The notes under the pieces were generated by a model. That model saw only the letters and a list, made by a program, of their open reading frames with translations, was not told the DNA's origin and ran no database searches. From Petrocella sp. FN5 (GTDB lineage: Bacteria > Bacillota > Clostridia > Lachnospirales > Vallitaleaceae): a stretch of 50,552 nt of DNA. This document shows positions 26,892-33,681 of this stretch, piece by piece. The stretch covers positions 1 to 50,552 of the forward strand of contig NZ_JARGDP010000016.1 in NCBI RefSeq assembly GCF_029210395.1, in the 5' to 3' direction. How positions within the stretch are numbered: the first letter of the stretch is position 1; every line of letters starts with the position of its first letter. The position numbers and the translations under genes are program-made.

Positions 26892-28145
26892 CTAATAGAC
26901 TTCTATATTATTTAGAGCTTCCTTAGCCGCTTTATGATCCGGACTTATGGATAAGACTTGATTCAGCATTTTTTCAGCTTCTATAAATGCTTGCATATCT
27001 ATATAAGTCAAGGCCTTTTGATACATCGCTTCAATGTGATTTGCACTTAAACTTAAAACCTTATCATATTGGACCAGACTACTTTCATATTCCATTGTTT
27101 CTCTGTAAACTCTTCCAAGGGCAATGCGGGTTGAAATGTCTGTTGGATAATTTTGTAAATAGGCTTCTAATTGTAAGATAGCATCCGCATATTGACCAAT
27201 GATTTGATACGTCACACCTTGTCCTTTATACCCTTCAATACTACCATACTCAATGCCAAGTCCATAGTTCATTAATGCTTCACCATAGGACTTTTCACTA
27301 AAATAAATATTACCACGGGTGATGTATAAATCGGCATAATTGCTCCATCTTGTTATGCCCACACCAAGTACCCTAATAGCTTCTTCTACTTCTCCTGTTT
27401 CTATCAGTATTTTTGCTTTTAAATCATACATTTGAGGAATATATGGATCCATTGAAAGTGCTGTATTCACATCGCTTAAGGCAATACGATATTCTTCCAT
27501 TAGATAATAAACACTGCCTCTATTGCCATAAGCATAAGCGTAGTCTTGTTTTAATTCTATGGCACCATCAAAATAGGATAAAGCCAACTCATAGTCTCCT
27601 ATGGATCTGTAAATCAAACCAAGGGCATTGTATAGTTGTTCATCATCTTTTTTAAGTTCAAATGCTTTTTCTAAAACAACCAATGCCTCTTTGGGTTGGT
27701 TGATTTCATTTAATAATGTACCTAGATTCAAATAAGTATAGTATAAACCGTTTGAATCTTTAAAATCGTCTTTTAACTGAATGGCTTTATAAAAATCTTT
27801 CTGTGCCTGATCATAGACACCTGAACTCAAATATACCGTCCCTCTATTTAAGTAGGCTTCCGGCATGTTCGGTTCCAAAAAAATGGCTTGATTTAGATCT
27901 TCTAATGCTGATGCAATATCACCTTTTTCATAATGAGCCATACCACGATTACTAAAAAAAGCACCATATTCAGGATAATCTATAAGGCTTTGGGTGAAAT
28001 GTGATATTGCTTCATCATAAAGACCTTCTAAGTATAAGTTATAACCTTCATCATTTAGCTGTTCTTCTTCAGAGCCGCTACAGGCTGTAAAAACTGTACT
28101 GATCAATAGCAGTAAAAAGATTATTATGTATTTTTTTAGCATCAT
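26892..28145 (-). CDS. TPR-repeat lipoprotein
   Basis: 417 residues. An N-terminal lipoprotein signal (MLKKYIIIFLLLLISTVFTAC) places it on the outside of the membrane. The rest is about ten tetratricopeptide repeats, for example YDEAISHFTQSLIDYPEYGAF and YELALSYFDGAIELKQDY, forming a protein-binding superhelix. It lies 4 bases upstream of hflX and is probably cotranscribed, although HflX is cytosolic, so the pairing need not be functional. Partner unknown. Confidence 0.85.
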   Translation of the reverse strand: MMLKKYIIIFLLLLISTVFTACSGSEEEQLNDEGYNLYLEGLYDEAISHFTQSLIDYPEYGAFFSNRGMAHYEKGDIASALEDLNQAIFLEPNMPEAYLNRGTVYLSSGVYDQAQKDFYKAIQLKDDFKDSNGLYYTYLNLGTLLNEINQPKEALVVLEKAFELKKDDEQLYNALGLIYRSIGDYELALSYFDGAIELKQDYAYAYGNRGSVYYLMEEYRIALSDVNTALSMDPYIPQMYDLKAKILIETGEVEEAIRVLGVGITRWSNYADLYITRGNIYFSEKSYGEALMNYGLGIEYGSIEGYKGQGVTYQIIGQYADAILQLEAYLQNYPTDISTRIALGRVYRETMEYESSLVQYDKVLSLSANHIEAMYQKALTYIDMQAFIEAEKMLNQVLSISPDHKAAKEALNNIEVY

Positions 28146-28189
28146 TATTCGCTCCTAATTCGCTTCCGGTACTATTACACTGGTTTAAC

Positions 28190-28218
28190 TTGACGTATCC
28201 ATTTCATGTCTATATTAT
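28190..28218 (+). promoter_or_regulatory. Sigma-A promoter of the small membrane protein gene
   Basis: TTGACG (28190-28195), 17 bases, TATTAT (28213-28218). Start expected near 28225, about 44 bases before the ATG at 28269. It is divergent from the TPR-hflX operon. Confidence 0.75.
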
Positions 28219-28268
28219 AGAACAAAGAGATCCATTTACATTCGAATCTATAGCTAAGGTGGTAGAAC

Positions 28269-28508
28269 ATGAAAAAGAAAAACCTACAACAGATTATGGC
28301 CCTCATTGGCGTCGCTCTAATATTACTACTTTTCATTCTGACCCTTGTTTTCATCCTCATTGGCCATTCAACATTAGCCATCACCTTTGTTGCTATCAAT
28401 GGCTTTGTCGTTGTTATTCTATACTTTGCCTTAAGGTTTCACCAAAATGCGAAAGATTCCAACAAAGATTGGATGGATGACCAAGACGATTCTACAAGAG
28501 AAAACTAA
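28269..28508 (+). CDS. Small two-helix membrane protein, unknown function
   Basis: 79 residues with a Lys-rich start (MKKKN), two hydrophobic helices (about 9-32 and 36-56) and a charged, Asp-rich C-terminal tail (DSNKDWMDDQDDSTREN). AAGGTGGT stands 5 bases before the ATG, a promoter lies upstream and an intrinsic terminator downstream, so it is a complete single-gene unit. It is one of only two clear plus-strand genes here. No family recognised. Confidence 0.8.
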   Translation: MKKKNLQQIMALIGVALILLLFILTLVFILIGHSTLAITFVAINGFVVVILYFALRFHQNAKDSNKDWMDDQDDSTREN

Positions 28509-28515
28509 ATCACAA

Positions 28516-29841
28516 TCATTTAGGTTGCTGATGATCCGGCAGCCTTTTTTTCATGTTTTTCTTAATATGGGCTTCATAACCTTCATCTGAAGGTTCATAA
28601 TAAATCTTGTCTACCAGTTCGTCCGGTAAATACTGTTGTTTAACGAAATGGCCTGGAAAATCATGGGCATATTGATAGCCAATACCATGACCCAGTGACT
28701 TTGCACTTTTATAATGTGCATCTTTTAGATGGGGTGGGAGTGTTTTGATCTGAATATGCCCAACGTCTTCCATTGCAGAAAAAATGCCAAGGGCTGCGTT
28801 ACTTTTTGGTGCTGTAGCTATGTAGCTTACCACTTGTGCTAGGATAATCTGCGCTTCAGGCATACCGACAAAATGAACTGCTTGAGCCGCTGCACTGGCC
28901 AGTATCAATGCCCTGGGGTCTGCGTTACCGACATCCTCTGAAGCGCATATAACCACACGCCTGGCTATGAACTTGGGGTCTTCTCCTGCATAGAGCATTC
29001 TCGCCAGATAATAGATGGCTGCGTCCGGGTCAGACCCTCTCATGCTCTTAATAAATGCGGATATGACATCATAATGGTTATCTCCATCTTTATCATAATT
29101 TAACGACCTTTTTTGTATGCATTCTTGGGCTACTTTTAAATCTATTATAATCTTACCCTTTACTGAATCCGTGGTTAGTGCGCCAAGCTCTATAGCATTT
29201 AGAGCCACTCTGGCATCACCGTTTGCCACATCTGCAAGAAATATCATAGCATCTTCTTCAATGTTTATGTTATAGGCCTTCAATCCTCTTTCTAATTGAA
29301 TCGCTCTTTGCATAAGCACAATAATATCTTCTTTGCTTAAGTGGTACAATTGGAAAATTCTAGATCTCGATACCAAAGCCTTATTGACTTCAAAGTATGG
29401 ATTCTCAGTTGTCGCACCAATTAAAGTAACGGTACCATCTTCTACATAAGGCAACAAGGCATCTTGTTGGGCTTTATTGAACCTATGGATCTCATCTATA
29501 AAGAGTATGGTTTTCTTCATAGACATACCTAGGCTGTCTTTTGCTTCAGCCACAACATCCTGTATGTCCTTCTTACCTGCTATCGTTGCATTCAACTGTC
29601 TGAAATTAGACTTGGTTGTATTGGCAATAACTTTAGCTAAGGTTGTTTTTCCTGTTCCCGGAGGTCCGTAAAAAATGAGGGACCCCAGTTTGTCTGCCTT
29701 AATGGCTCTATATAGGAGTTTACCTTCACCGATAATATGCTTTTGCCCAACCACTTCATCTATCGTTTCAGGACGCATTCTTGCAGCAAGGGGTGCATCC
29801 TTTACTAATGTTCTTTCTCTTGCCATATCAAATAAATCCAT
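28516..29841 (-). CDS. rarA: Replication-associated recombination AAA+ ATPase
   Basis: 441-residue RarA/MgsA clamp-loader-like ATPase acting at stalled replication forks. AAA+ core (about residues 40-170) with Walker A GPPGTGKTT, Walker B LFIDEIHRF and the sensor-1 region IGATTENP. The C-terminal tetramerisation region (SDPDAAIYYLARML... FIARRVVICASEDVG) is typical. AAAGGAG precedes the ATG. Its 3' end contains, on the other strand, the terminator of the small gene at 28269. Confidence 0.95.
   Translation of the reverse strand: MDLFDMARERTLVKDAPLAARMRPETIDEVVGQKHIIGEGKLLYRAIKADKLGSLIFYGPPGTGKTTLAKVIANTTKSNFRQLNATIAGKKDIQDVVAEAKDSLGMSMKKTILFIDEIHRFNKAQQDALLPYVEDGTVTLIGATTENPYFEVNKALVSRSRIFQLYHLSKEDIIVLMQRAIQLERGLKAYNINIEEDAMIFLADVANGDARVALNAIELGALTTDSVKGKIIIDLKVAQECIQKRSLNYDKDGDNHYDVISAFIKSMRGSDPDAAIYYLARMLYAGEDPKFIARRVVICASEDVGNADPRALILASAAAQAVHFVGMPEAQIILAQVVSYIATAPKSNAALGIFSAMEDVGHIQIKTLPPHLKDAHYKSAKSLGHGIGYQYAHDFPGHFVKQQYLPDELVDKIYYEPSDEGYEAHIKKNMKKRLPDHQQPK
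28522..28551 (+). terminator. Terminator of the small membrane gene, inside the rarA coding end
   Basis: AGGTTGCTG pairs with CGGCAGCCT over 9 positions (two G-U) around a 6-base loop and is followed by T7. It lies entirely within the last ~12 codons of rarA on the opposite strand, so these codons are under dual constraint. Confidence 0.8.
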
Positions 29842-29879
29842 AGTTTCTCCTTTGGCAATACTATTTATTCGTAACCTTC

Positions 29880-29908
29880 ATTATAGCATAATCTTGTAAA
29901 GGAAGAAA
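29880..29908 (-). promoter_or_regulatory. Probable extended -10 promoter of rarA
   Basis: On the minus strand TGCTATAAT ends about 40 bases before the rarA ATG: a perfect TATAAT (29885-29880) with the extended TGn element. The -35 (TTTCTT at 17-base spacing) is poor. The GCTATAATG core also recurs in the tandem array at 29985-30127, on the other strand. Confidence 0.6.
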
Positions 29909-29984
29909 ATTACATTTATGTGCGTTTGGTTTATTGTAGTTTAGCAAAGGTATTACTATTAAGTAGTTTTTTTTGATGTTGCTG

Positions 29985-30127
29985 GGCTGTAATACTAGAC
30001 TATAATGTTAGGCTATAATGTTAGGCTATAATGCTTGGCTATAATGCTTGGCTATAATGCTTGGCTATAATGCTTGGCTATAATGCTTGGCTATAATGCT
30101 TGGCTATAATGCTTGGCTATAATCGTA
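29985..30127. repeat. 13-bp tandem array containing TATAAT
   Basis: Eleven contiguous 13-bp units. The seven units from 30024 to 30114 are identical (GGCTATAATGCTT); two at the left (29998-30023) end in GTTA, the first (29985-29997) is more divergent and the last (30115-30127) ends in CGTA. Each unit except the first carries TATAAT on the plus strand. No spacer-like unique sequence lies between units, so it is a minisatellite and not a CRISPR. Copy number probably varies between strains. Confidence 0.9.
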
Positions 30128-30197
30128 GATGTAACACACAGCTTTTCCTTGCCTTACACTTCGTACGGTCAGCGGAAAAGCTGTATATCACATCTAC
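30125..30197 (-). ncRNA. 24-bp stem-loop beside the tandem array
   Basis: Arms 30125-30148 and 30174-30197 enclose a 25-base loop. On the plus strand 21 of 24 positions pair and three would be A-C mismatches. Read as minus-strand RNA, all three become G-U and the helix is unbroken for 24 bp. That pattern suggests a selected minus-strand RNA hairpin. There is no U-tract, and the left arm begins within the last tandem unit. Function unknown; may be the 3' part of the RNA starting with the element at 30225-30319. Confidence 0.5.
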
Positions 30198-30224
30198 TCG
30201 GTAATAAGTCGTCATTTCGTCAAT

Positions 30225-30319
30225 AAAAAGCACTGCTCAACCATCCTTCTTTTTTACATCCATGTAAAAATGAAGGACGTTCTACATCCATGTAGAACTG
30301 TGATTGATCAGTACTTTTT
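30225..30319 (-). ncRNA. Structured RNA element A with two CA-UGGA-UG hairpins
   Basis: Minus-strand RNA of about 95 nt. A 19-position closing stem (30319-30301 with 30243-30225; 18 pairs, two of them G-U only on this strand) leads into a compact three-way junction with 1-2 nt linkers. Hairpin 30298-30279 is GUUCUACA-UGGA-UGUAGAAC, and hairpin 30276-30245 pairs at 13 of 14 positions and ends in ACA-UGGA-UGU. Both tips match the CsrA/RsmE binding consensus A/UCANGGANGU/A in full. The closing stem ends in UUUUU. No ORF. CsrA binding is hypothesis. Confidence 0.5.
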
Positions 30320-30455
30320 CTTTCCTCATTCGGTTCCGCATCACTATAAAAGTGGTGTAATTTGTATATAATTGCCAAAAAGAAGTAGTTGGTGTGTCAA
30401 ATTAGATTGGTCCATGAGCTAAAGCAATCAGTGTACTAAAATAAACCAACATCGA
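30320..30455. other. Spacer between the two opposed RNA elements
   Basis: 136 bases with no gene. If elements A and B are transcribed, both would start in or near here. TATAAT occurs on the plus strand at 30367-30372 and TATAGT on the minus strand at 30348-30343, but neither has a good -35 at 16-18 bases. A 7-bp hairpin (CATCACT/AGTGGTG, 30339-30357) pairs fully only as plus-strand RNA. GTTGGT near 30388 and ACCAAC near 30450 could form a further outer stem for element B. Confidence 0.35.
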
Positions 30456-30582
30456 CCATGAAGTTCCTGGAAGCAGTGTGTGTGATGGAGTTCGTCAGCA
30501 TGGATGCTGACCGTCGACTTTTGGTGCATGGATGCACCAACCGGAGACCGTAATCATACACACTGTGGAAGGGTTTTCATGG
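30456..30582 (+). ncRNA. Structured RNA element B with two CA-UGGA-UG hairpins
   Basis: Plus-strand RNA of about 127 nt. A long closing stem is made of CCATGAA/TTCATGG (30456-30462 with 30576-30582), a purine-rich internal loop and a 14-bp helix (30473-30486 with 30553-30566, two G-U only on this strand). Inside are hairpins 30494-30511 (GUCAGCA-UGGA-UGCUGAC) and 30521-30540 (UUGGUGCA-UGGA-UGCACCAA). Six GGA triplets occur in the element. The architecture and loop match element A, but the stems share no sequence. No U-tract terminator follows; no protein-coding reading was credible. Confidence 0.5.
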
Positions 30583-30623
30583 GACCCACCATCAATCATC
30601 TTAATTGTAACCTGCATTTGTTA

Positions 30624-30642
30624 TGGTTGGTTGTCAAAACTA
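30624..30642. repeat. Partial copy of the dispersed GTCAAAACTA motif
   Basis: TGGTTGGTTGTCAAAACTA resembles the arm TGGTTAAAGGGTCAAAACTA at 25527-25546. It abuts the lysA terminator. Only one arm is visible here, so relation to the other copies is tentative. Confidence 0.35.
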
Positions 30643-30675
30643 AAATATGGCTGACTCAATATTCTGAGACAGCCA
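30642..30675 (-). terminator. Terminator of the trmB-lysA operon
   Basis: On the minus strand TGGCTGTCTCAG pairs with TTGAGTCAGCCA around a short AT loop (30675-30648), followed by TATTTTAG. It lies about 30 bases beyond the lysA stop. Confidence 0.75.
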
Positions 30676-30703
30676 CTTTGAGCTTTTCTTACTATTAACC
30701 CTT

Positions 30704-31963
30704 TTATTCTACATCAAAATTTCTCATTAAATCCTCAAAAGTATCTCGGCGACGAATAAGCTTAACATCCCCTGTTCCAGTAATCAGTACTTCCGCCGGT
30801 CTTAAACGGTTGTTGTAATTAGAAGCCATACAATACCCATAAGCACCCGCATCTAAAACACCCAGTATATCACCTTCAAGAATCTCCGGTAAAAGACGTT
30901 CTTTTGCAATAATATCTCCGCTTTCACAAATGTTACCCACAATATTAACGGTTTCGTTTTTCTCTGACTTCACATCCGATTTTCTATAGATCTCAATATC
31001 ATGATGACTATCATACATAACCGGACGTTTTAAAATGTTAAAACCAAGATCTGTACCAATGTATTTTGTATCATAATTGTATTTTACAGCATATACTTCA
31101 CCGAGTATAAGGCCACATTCTGCAGATATATATCTACCCGGTTCAATCTTAAACATAACTTTTTTACCGTATTCAGTGGCAAATTCTTCAAATACTTTAT
31201 CCAGCTTCTTACCAAGATCGATTAAATTCAAACGTTCTTGCCCCGCCAATTTGTTATAAGGGATACCAAAACCACCACCAATATCAATAAATTCTAGATT
31301 CTCAAACTGCTTAGCGATTGTAAATAGAGATTTGACACCTTCTATATACTTGTCCCCTTCCATGAATAAAGAACCGATGTGTTGATTAATGCCCACTAAC
31401 TTTAGGTCATATTGACTGAGTACACTTTTAACTTCATCTACTTTGTTTGGATCCACTCCGAATTTGGTTTTTTTACCACCGGTGACGACTTTTTCATGAT
31501 GGCCGGCTCCAACTCCAGGGTTAAATCTGATACAAATCGAACCACCTTTGTTGATTTTCCCATATAGCTCCAGCTGAGAGATGGAGTCAACACTTATGAG
31601 TATATCTCGGTCTATGGCATACTGCATTTCCTCTGCAGATACATTGTTGCTGATATATAGAATCTGTGATGGCAAGAAACCGGCCGCCAATTCTAAATGA
31701 ATCTCACCAGGTGACATGGCATCGACATTCAATCCTTCTTCACGAGCTATTTTCAGTAATGATAAATTACCATTGGCCTTAACAGAATAGTTTACAGAGA
31801 AATTTGGGTACTGCACAAGGTTTTTTAATTCTCTACATCTGGTTCTAAAGACTTCTTCATTATAGACATAGAGAGGACTTCCGTAGGTCTCTATAAGTTC
31901 AATAGGATTTGTACTTTTAAAAAAATCAGTTTCTGTGGTGATCTTGTTGTGATAGGCTAACAT
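30704..31963 (-). CDS. lysA: Diaminopimelate decarboxylase
   Basis: PLP-dependent decarboxylation of meso-diaminopimelate to lysine, the last step of lysine synthesis. 419 residues, fold-type III. The PLP lysine is in NYSVKANGNLSLL, the glycine-rich phosphate site in FIDIGGGFGIPY, and active-site residues in KIEPGRYI and GNICESGDI. AGGAGG is well placed. It follows a TrmB-type regulator gene by 18 bases. No lysine-riboswitch-like leader was seen. Confidence 0.94.
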   Translation of the reverse strand: MLAYHNKITTETDFFKSTNPIELIETYGSPLYVYNEEVFRTRCRELKNLVQYPNFSVNYSVKANGNLSLLKIAREEGLNVDAMSPGEIHLELAAGFLPSQILYISNNVSAEEMQYAIDRDILISVDSISQLELYGKINKGGSICIRFNPGVGAGHHEKVVTGGKKTKFGVDPNKVDEVKSVLSQYDLKLVGINQHIGSLFMEGDKYIEGVKSLFTIAKQFENLEFIDIGGGFGIPYNKLAGQERLNLIDLGKKLDKVFEEFATEYGKKVMFKIEPGRYISAECGLILGEVYAVKYNYDTKYIGTDLGFNILKRPVMYDSHHDIEIYRKSDVKSEKNETVNIVGNICESGDIIAKERLLPEILEGDILGVLDAGAYGYCMASNYNNRLRPAEVLITGTGDVKLIRRRDTFEDLMRNFDVE

Positions 31964-31981
31964 GTAATTCCTCCTGTTTGA

Positions 31982-32659
31982 TCATTGTTTTTTTTGGCTA
32001 TCAAGGACTGCGATTTCATTTATAAAGGCTTCTCTTATCAAATGAACCAAAGTAGTGTTTTTTGAATAAAGACTTTGCTTTAAAGTGCCTGCAAGAACTT
32101 CTTTTGTATCTGTAATGATTTTAATGGATGTACTTGGTGCATTGAAATAATGGATGTGTTCTATGCCATTCAAATCTTTGGGTGATAAAATCACCACTTT
32201 TAAGCCTCGTACAACCGCTTGATGAATATCTTCTTTTACCATTTCAAGCACATCATTATCGCATGAAAGATAAATTCTAAGTTCTGCCATTTGTATTATG
32301 TTTTTCAACTTATTAATAATGTGTTTTTCATCCGCTATGGTAATATAAGGCTCTTGTCTGAGTTGAGAAAAATCCAGTTTTTCTTCAATGACTTTGATTT
32401 GTTCCTCAAAACTTCTTTTAACATTTTTTATAAGTTCCACTTTCGGGACAGGTGTATACTTTATGGATGCCGCCTCAATCACATAAGCGTAGCCCTTATC
32501 CACCAAACTGGATAAAGCAGCATAGGCATTGGATCTGGATATTCCAGATAGTTTTGCTGCTTCGTAACCGGTTATCTCATGATGACGACACAATTCAATA
32601 TAAATAATAGCTTCCTGTTGCGTAAAGCCAATTTTTTTTAGGGCATTCACCAATTCCAT
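31982..32659 (-). CDS. TrmB-family transcriptional regulator
   Basis: About 225 residues. I start at MELVNALKKIGFTQQEAIIY: AAGGAG is 7 bases upstream, but only one base from the earlier in-frame ATG. The N-terminal winged helix (YEAAKLSGISRSNAYAALSSLVDKGY) and following helix are characteristic of TrmB-type regulators. The C-terminal ~120 residues form the ligand-sensing region. TrmB proteins usually control sugar uptake, so its placement directly before lysA is unusual. It may autoregulate the operon. Confidence 0.85.
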   Translation of the reverse strand: MELVNALKKIGFTQQEAIIYIELCRHHEITGYEAAKLSGISRSNAYAALSSLVDKGYAYVIEAASIKYTPVPKVELIKNVKRSFEEQIKVIEEKLDFSQLRQEPYITIADEKHIINKLKNIIQMAELRIYLSCDNDVLEMVKEDIHQAVVRGLKVVILSPKDLNGIEHIHYFNAPSTSIKIITDTKEVLAGTLKQSLYSKNTTLVHLIREAFINEIAVLDSQKKQ

Positions 32660-32691
32660 AAACATTCTCCTTAGTGGTTCTTCATGGTACT

Positions 32692-32720
32692 ACTATAAAT
32701 TAAATGAGAATAAATGTCAA
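32692..32720 (-). promoter_or_regulatory. Sigma-A promoter of trmB-lysA
   Basis: Minus strand TTGACA (32720-32715), 17 bases, TATAGT (32697-32692). Transcription should start near 32685. It immediately follows the terminator of the upstream operon. Confidence 0.85.
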
Positions 32721-32722
32721 GG

Positions 32723-32760
32723 AAAAAGATGTTTAAAGTCAATTCCACTCTAAACATCTT
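32723..32760 (-). terminator. Terminator of the disulfide reductase-marR-DUF1499 operon
   Basis: Minus strand AAGATGTTTAGAGT pairs with ACTTTAAACATCTT across a 7-base loop, 14 positions with one G-U, followed by TTT. It starts 8 bases after the DUF1499 stop. Confidence 0.85.
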
Positions 32761-32767
32761 CCTATAT

Positions 32768-33214
32768 CTAGTGTTTCATATAATATTCATACAAAGTATT
32801 ATAGCGTTCTCTGTTTAACCCCATATCAGAGTAACCAATTCTTGATGCCGATCTAAAATGCACTACTTTTTCTTGATCATCAAAGTAAAATTCTACATCA
32901 TCTTTATACCGCATCAAGCCTGTCGTAAAAACCATTCTTATATAATTGGATTCTTCTTCGACAATCTTTGCATCTCCATAGGCTTTTACCGCCAATTTTA
33001 TCTCTTCTTTTGTTGTCTGAAGGTCTTCTTTGTAGGGAAAAGGTGCTACTTTTTTATCCTCATCTCTTGTTTGACTGGAAACAGCATTTGGTGTTTCTGG
33101 CATTTCTGCAAGCAGGCCTTCCCTAACGCCCAACTTGGATACCTTCATATTTCCTACTACCATTGATATAAATACACCTGACACCATAACAACGACTATG
33201 ATTGCAATCCACAT
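32768..33214 (-). CDS. DUF1499-family membrane-anchored protein
   Basis: About 148 residues. I start at MWIAIIVVVMVSGVF because AAAGGA lies in front of it and the longer frame would overlap marR by 29 bases. One N-terminal membrane helix is followed by an exported domain. The C-terminal segment VVHFRSASRIGYSDMGLNRERYN is the DUF1499 signature. The molecular function of the family is not established. Last gene of an operon with MarR and a disulfide reductase. Confidence 0.8.
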   Translation of the reverse strand: MWIAIIVVVMVSGVFISMVVGNMKVSKLGVREGLLAEMPETPNAVSSQTRDEDKKVAPFPYKEDLQTTKEEIKLAVKAYGDAKIVEEESNYIRMVFTTGLMRYKDDVEFYFDDQEKVVHFRSASRIGYSDMGLNRERYNTLYEYYMKH

Positions 33215-33221
33215 TTTTATT

Positions 33222-33674
33222 TTATCCTTTCTGTTTCTTACTGGCTTCATTCATCACATCTCCTAGTTCATCTAACCATTTGACATACTTTAAATAGCTA
33301 TCGTAATCAATACCCGTTGCCTTTGAAAGTGCTTCCGGTATTTTTTGTGCTTCTTTCTCTATCTCTTTCCCTTTTTCAGTAATCACCAGATTAATCTTTC
33401 TTTGATCGCTTTTTTGTTTTTCTTTAGTGATGTAGCCTAATTTCTCAAGTTTTTGAATGATGGGTGTCAATGTTCCGGTTTTTAGCTCCAATCTGTGACT
33501 TAGCATTTTAAAATCTATCTTTTTTTCTTCCCACATGACCAACATCACTAGGTACTGGGGGTATGTTAAACCGATTCTCTCTAATATAGGTTGGTAAATT
33601 CGAATGATGGCTCTTGATGTTTTATATAGTCTAAAACACAATTGACGGTCTAAGAGTAATGGATTATTTTCCAT
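33222..33674 (-). CDS. MarR-family transcriptional regulator
   Basis: 150 residues, a dimeric winged-helix regulator. The recognition region is LSHRLELKTGTLTPIIQKLEKLGYITKEKQKSDQRKINLVIT, including the wing with the conserved D-x-R. N-terminal YPQYLVMLVMWE is also typical. The layout resembles OhrR/peroxide-sensing MarR proteins, and a Cys (CFRLYKTSRA) lies near the N terminus as in OhrR, so redox sensing is plausible but unproven. Cotranscribed with a disulfide reductase. Confidence 0.88.
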   Translation of the reverse strand: MENNPLLLDRQLCFRLYKTSRAIIRIYQPILERIGLTYPQYLVMLVMWEEKKIDFKMLSHRLELKTGTLTPIIQKLEKLGYITKEKQKSDQRKINLVITEKGKEIEKEAQKIPEALSKATGIDYDSYLKYVKWLDELGDVMNEASKKQKG

Positions 33675-33681
33675 TTGACAC

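Noticed and set aside
29985-30127. Regularly repeated units resembling a CRISPR array
   Set aside because: The 13-bp units are directly contiguous with no unique spacers, and no cas genes are present.
30456-30582. SRP RNA, because GGAAGCAG occurs near 30469
   Set aside because: The conserved domain IV loop and its opposite strand are absent; the fold is a three-way junction with two UGGA hairpins, not a single long SRP hairpin.
30125-30582. Retron msr-msd or group II intron remnant
   Set aside because: No reverse transcriptase gene is in the window, and no domain V-like hairpin or intron boundary motif was found.
30504-30698. 64-residue open frame over the structured region
   Set aside because: It begins inside element B, reads through its hairpins and the lysA terminator, has no ribosome-binding site and an implausible composition (rich in Trp, His and Cys).
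31964-32767. Lysine riboswitch for lysA
   Set aside because: The leader from the mapped promoter to the TrmB gene is about 25 bases, far too short for the aptamer.
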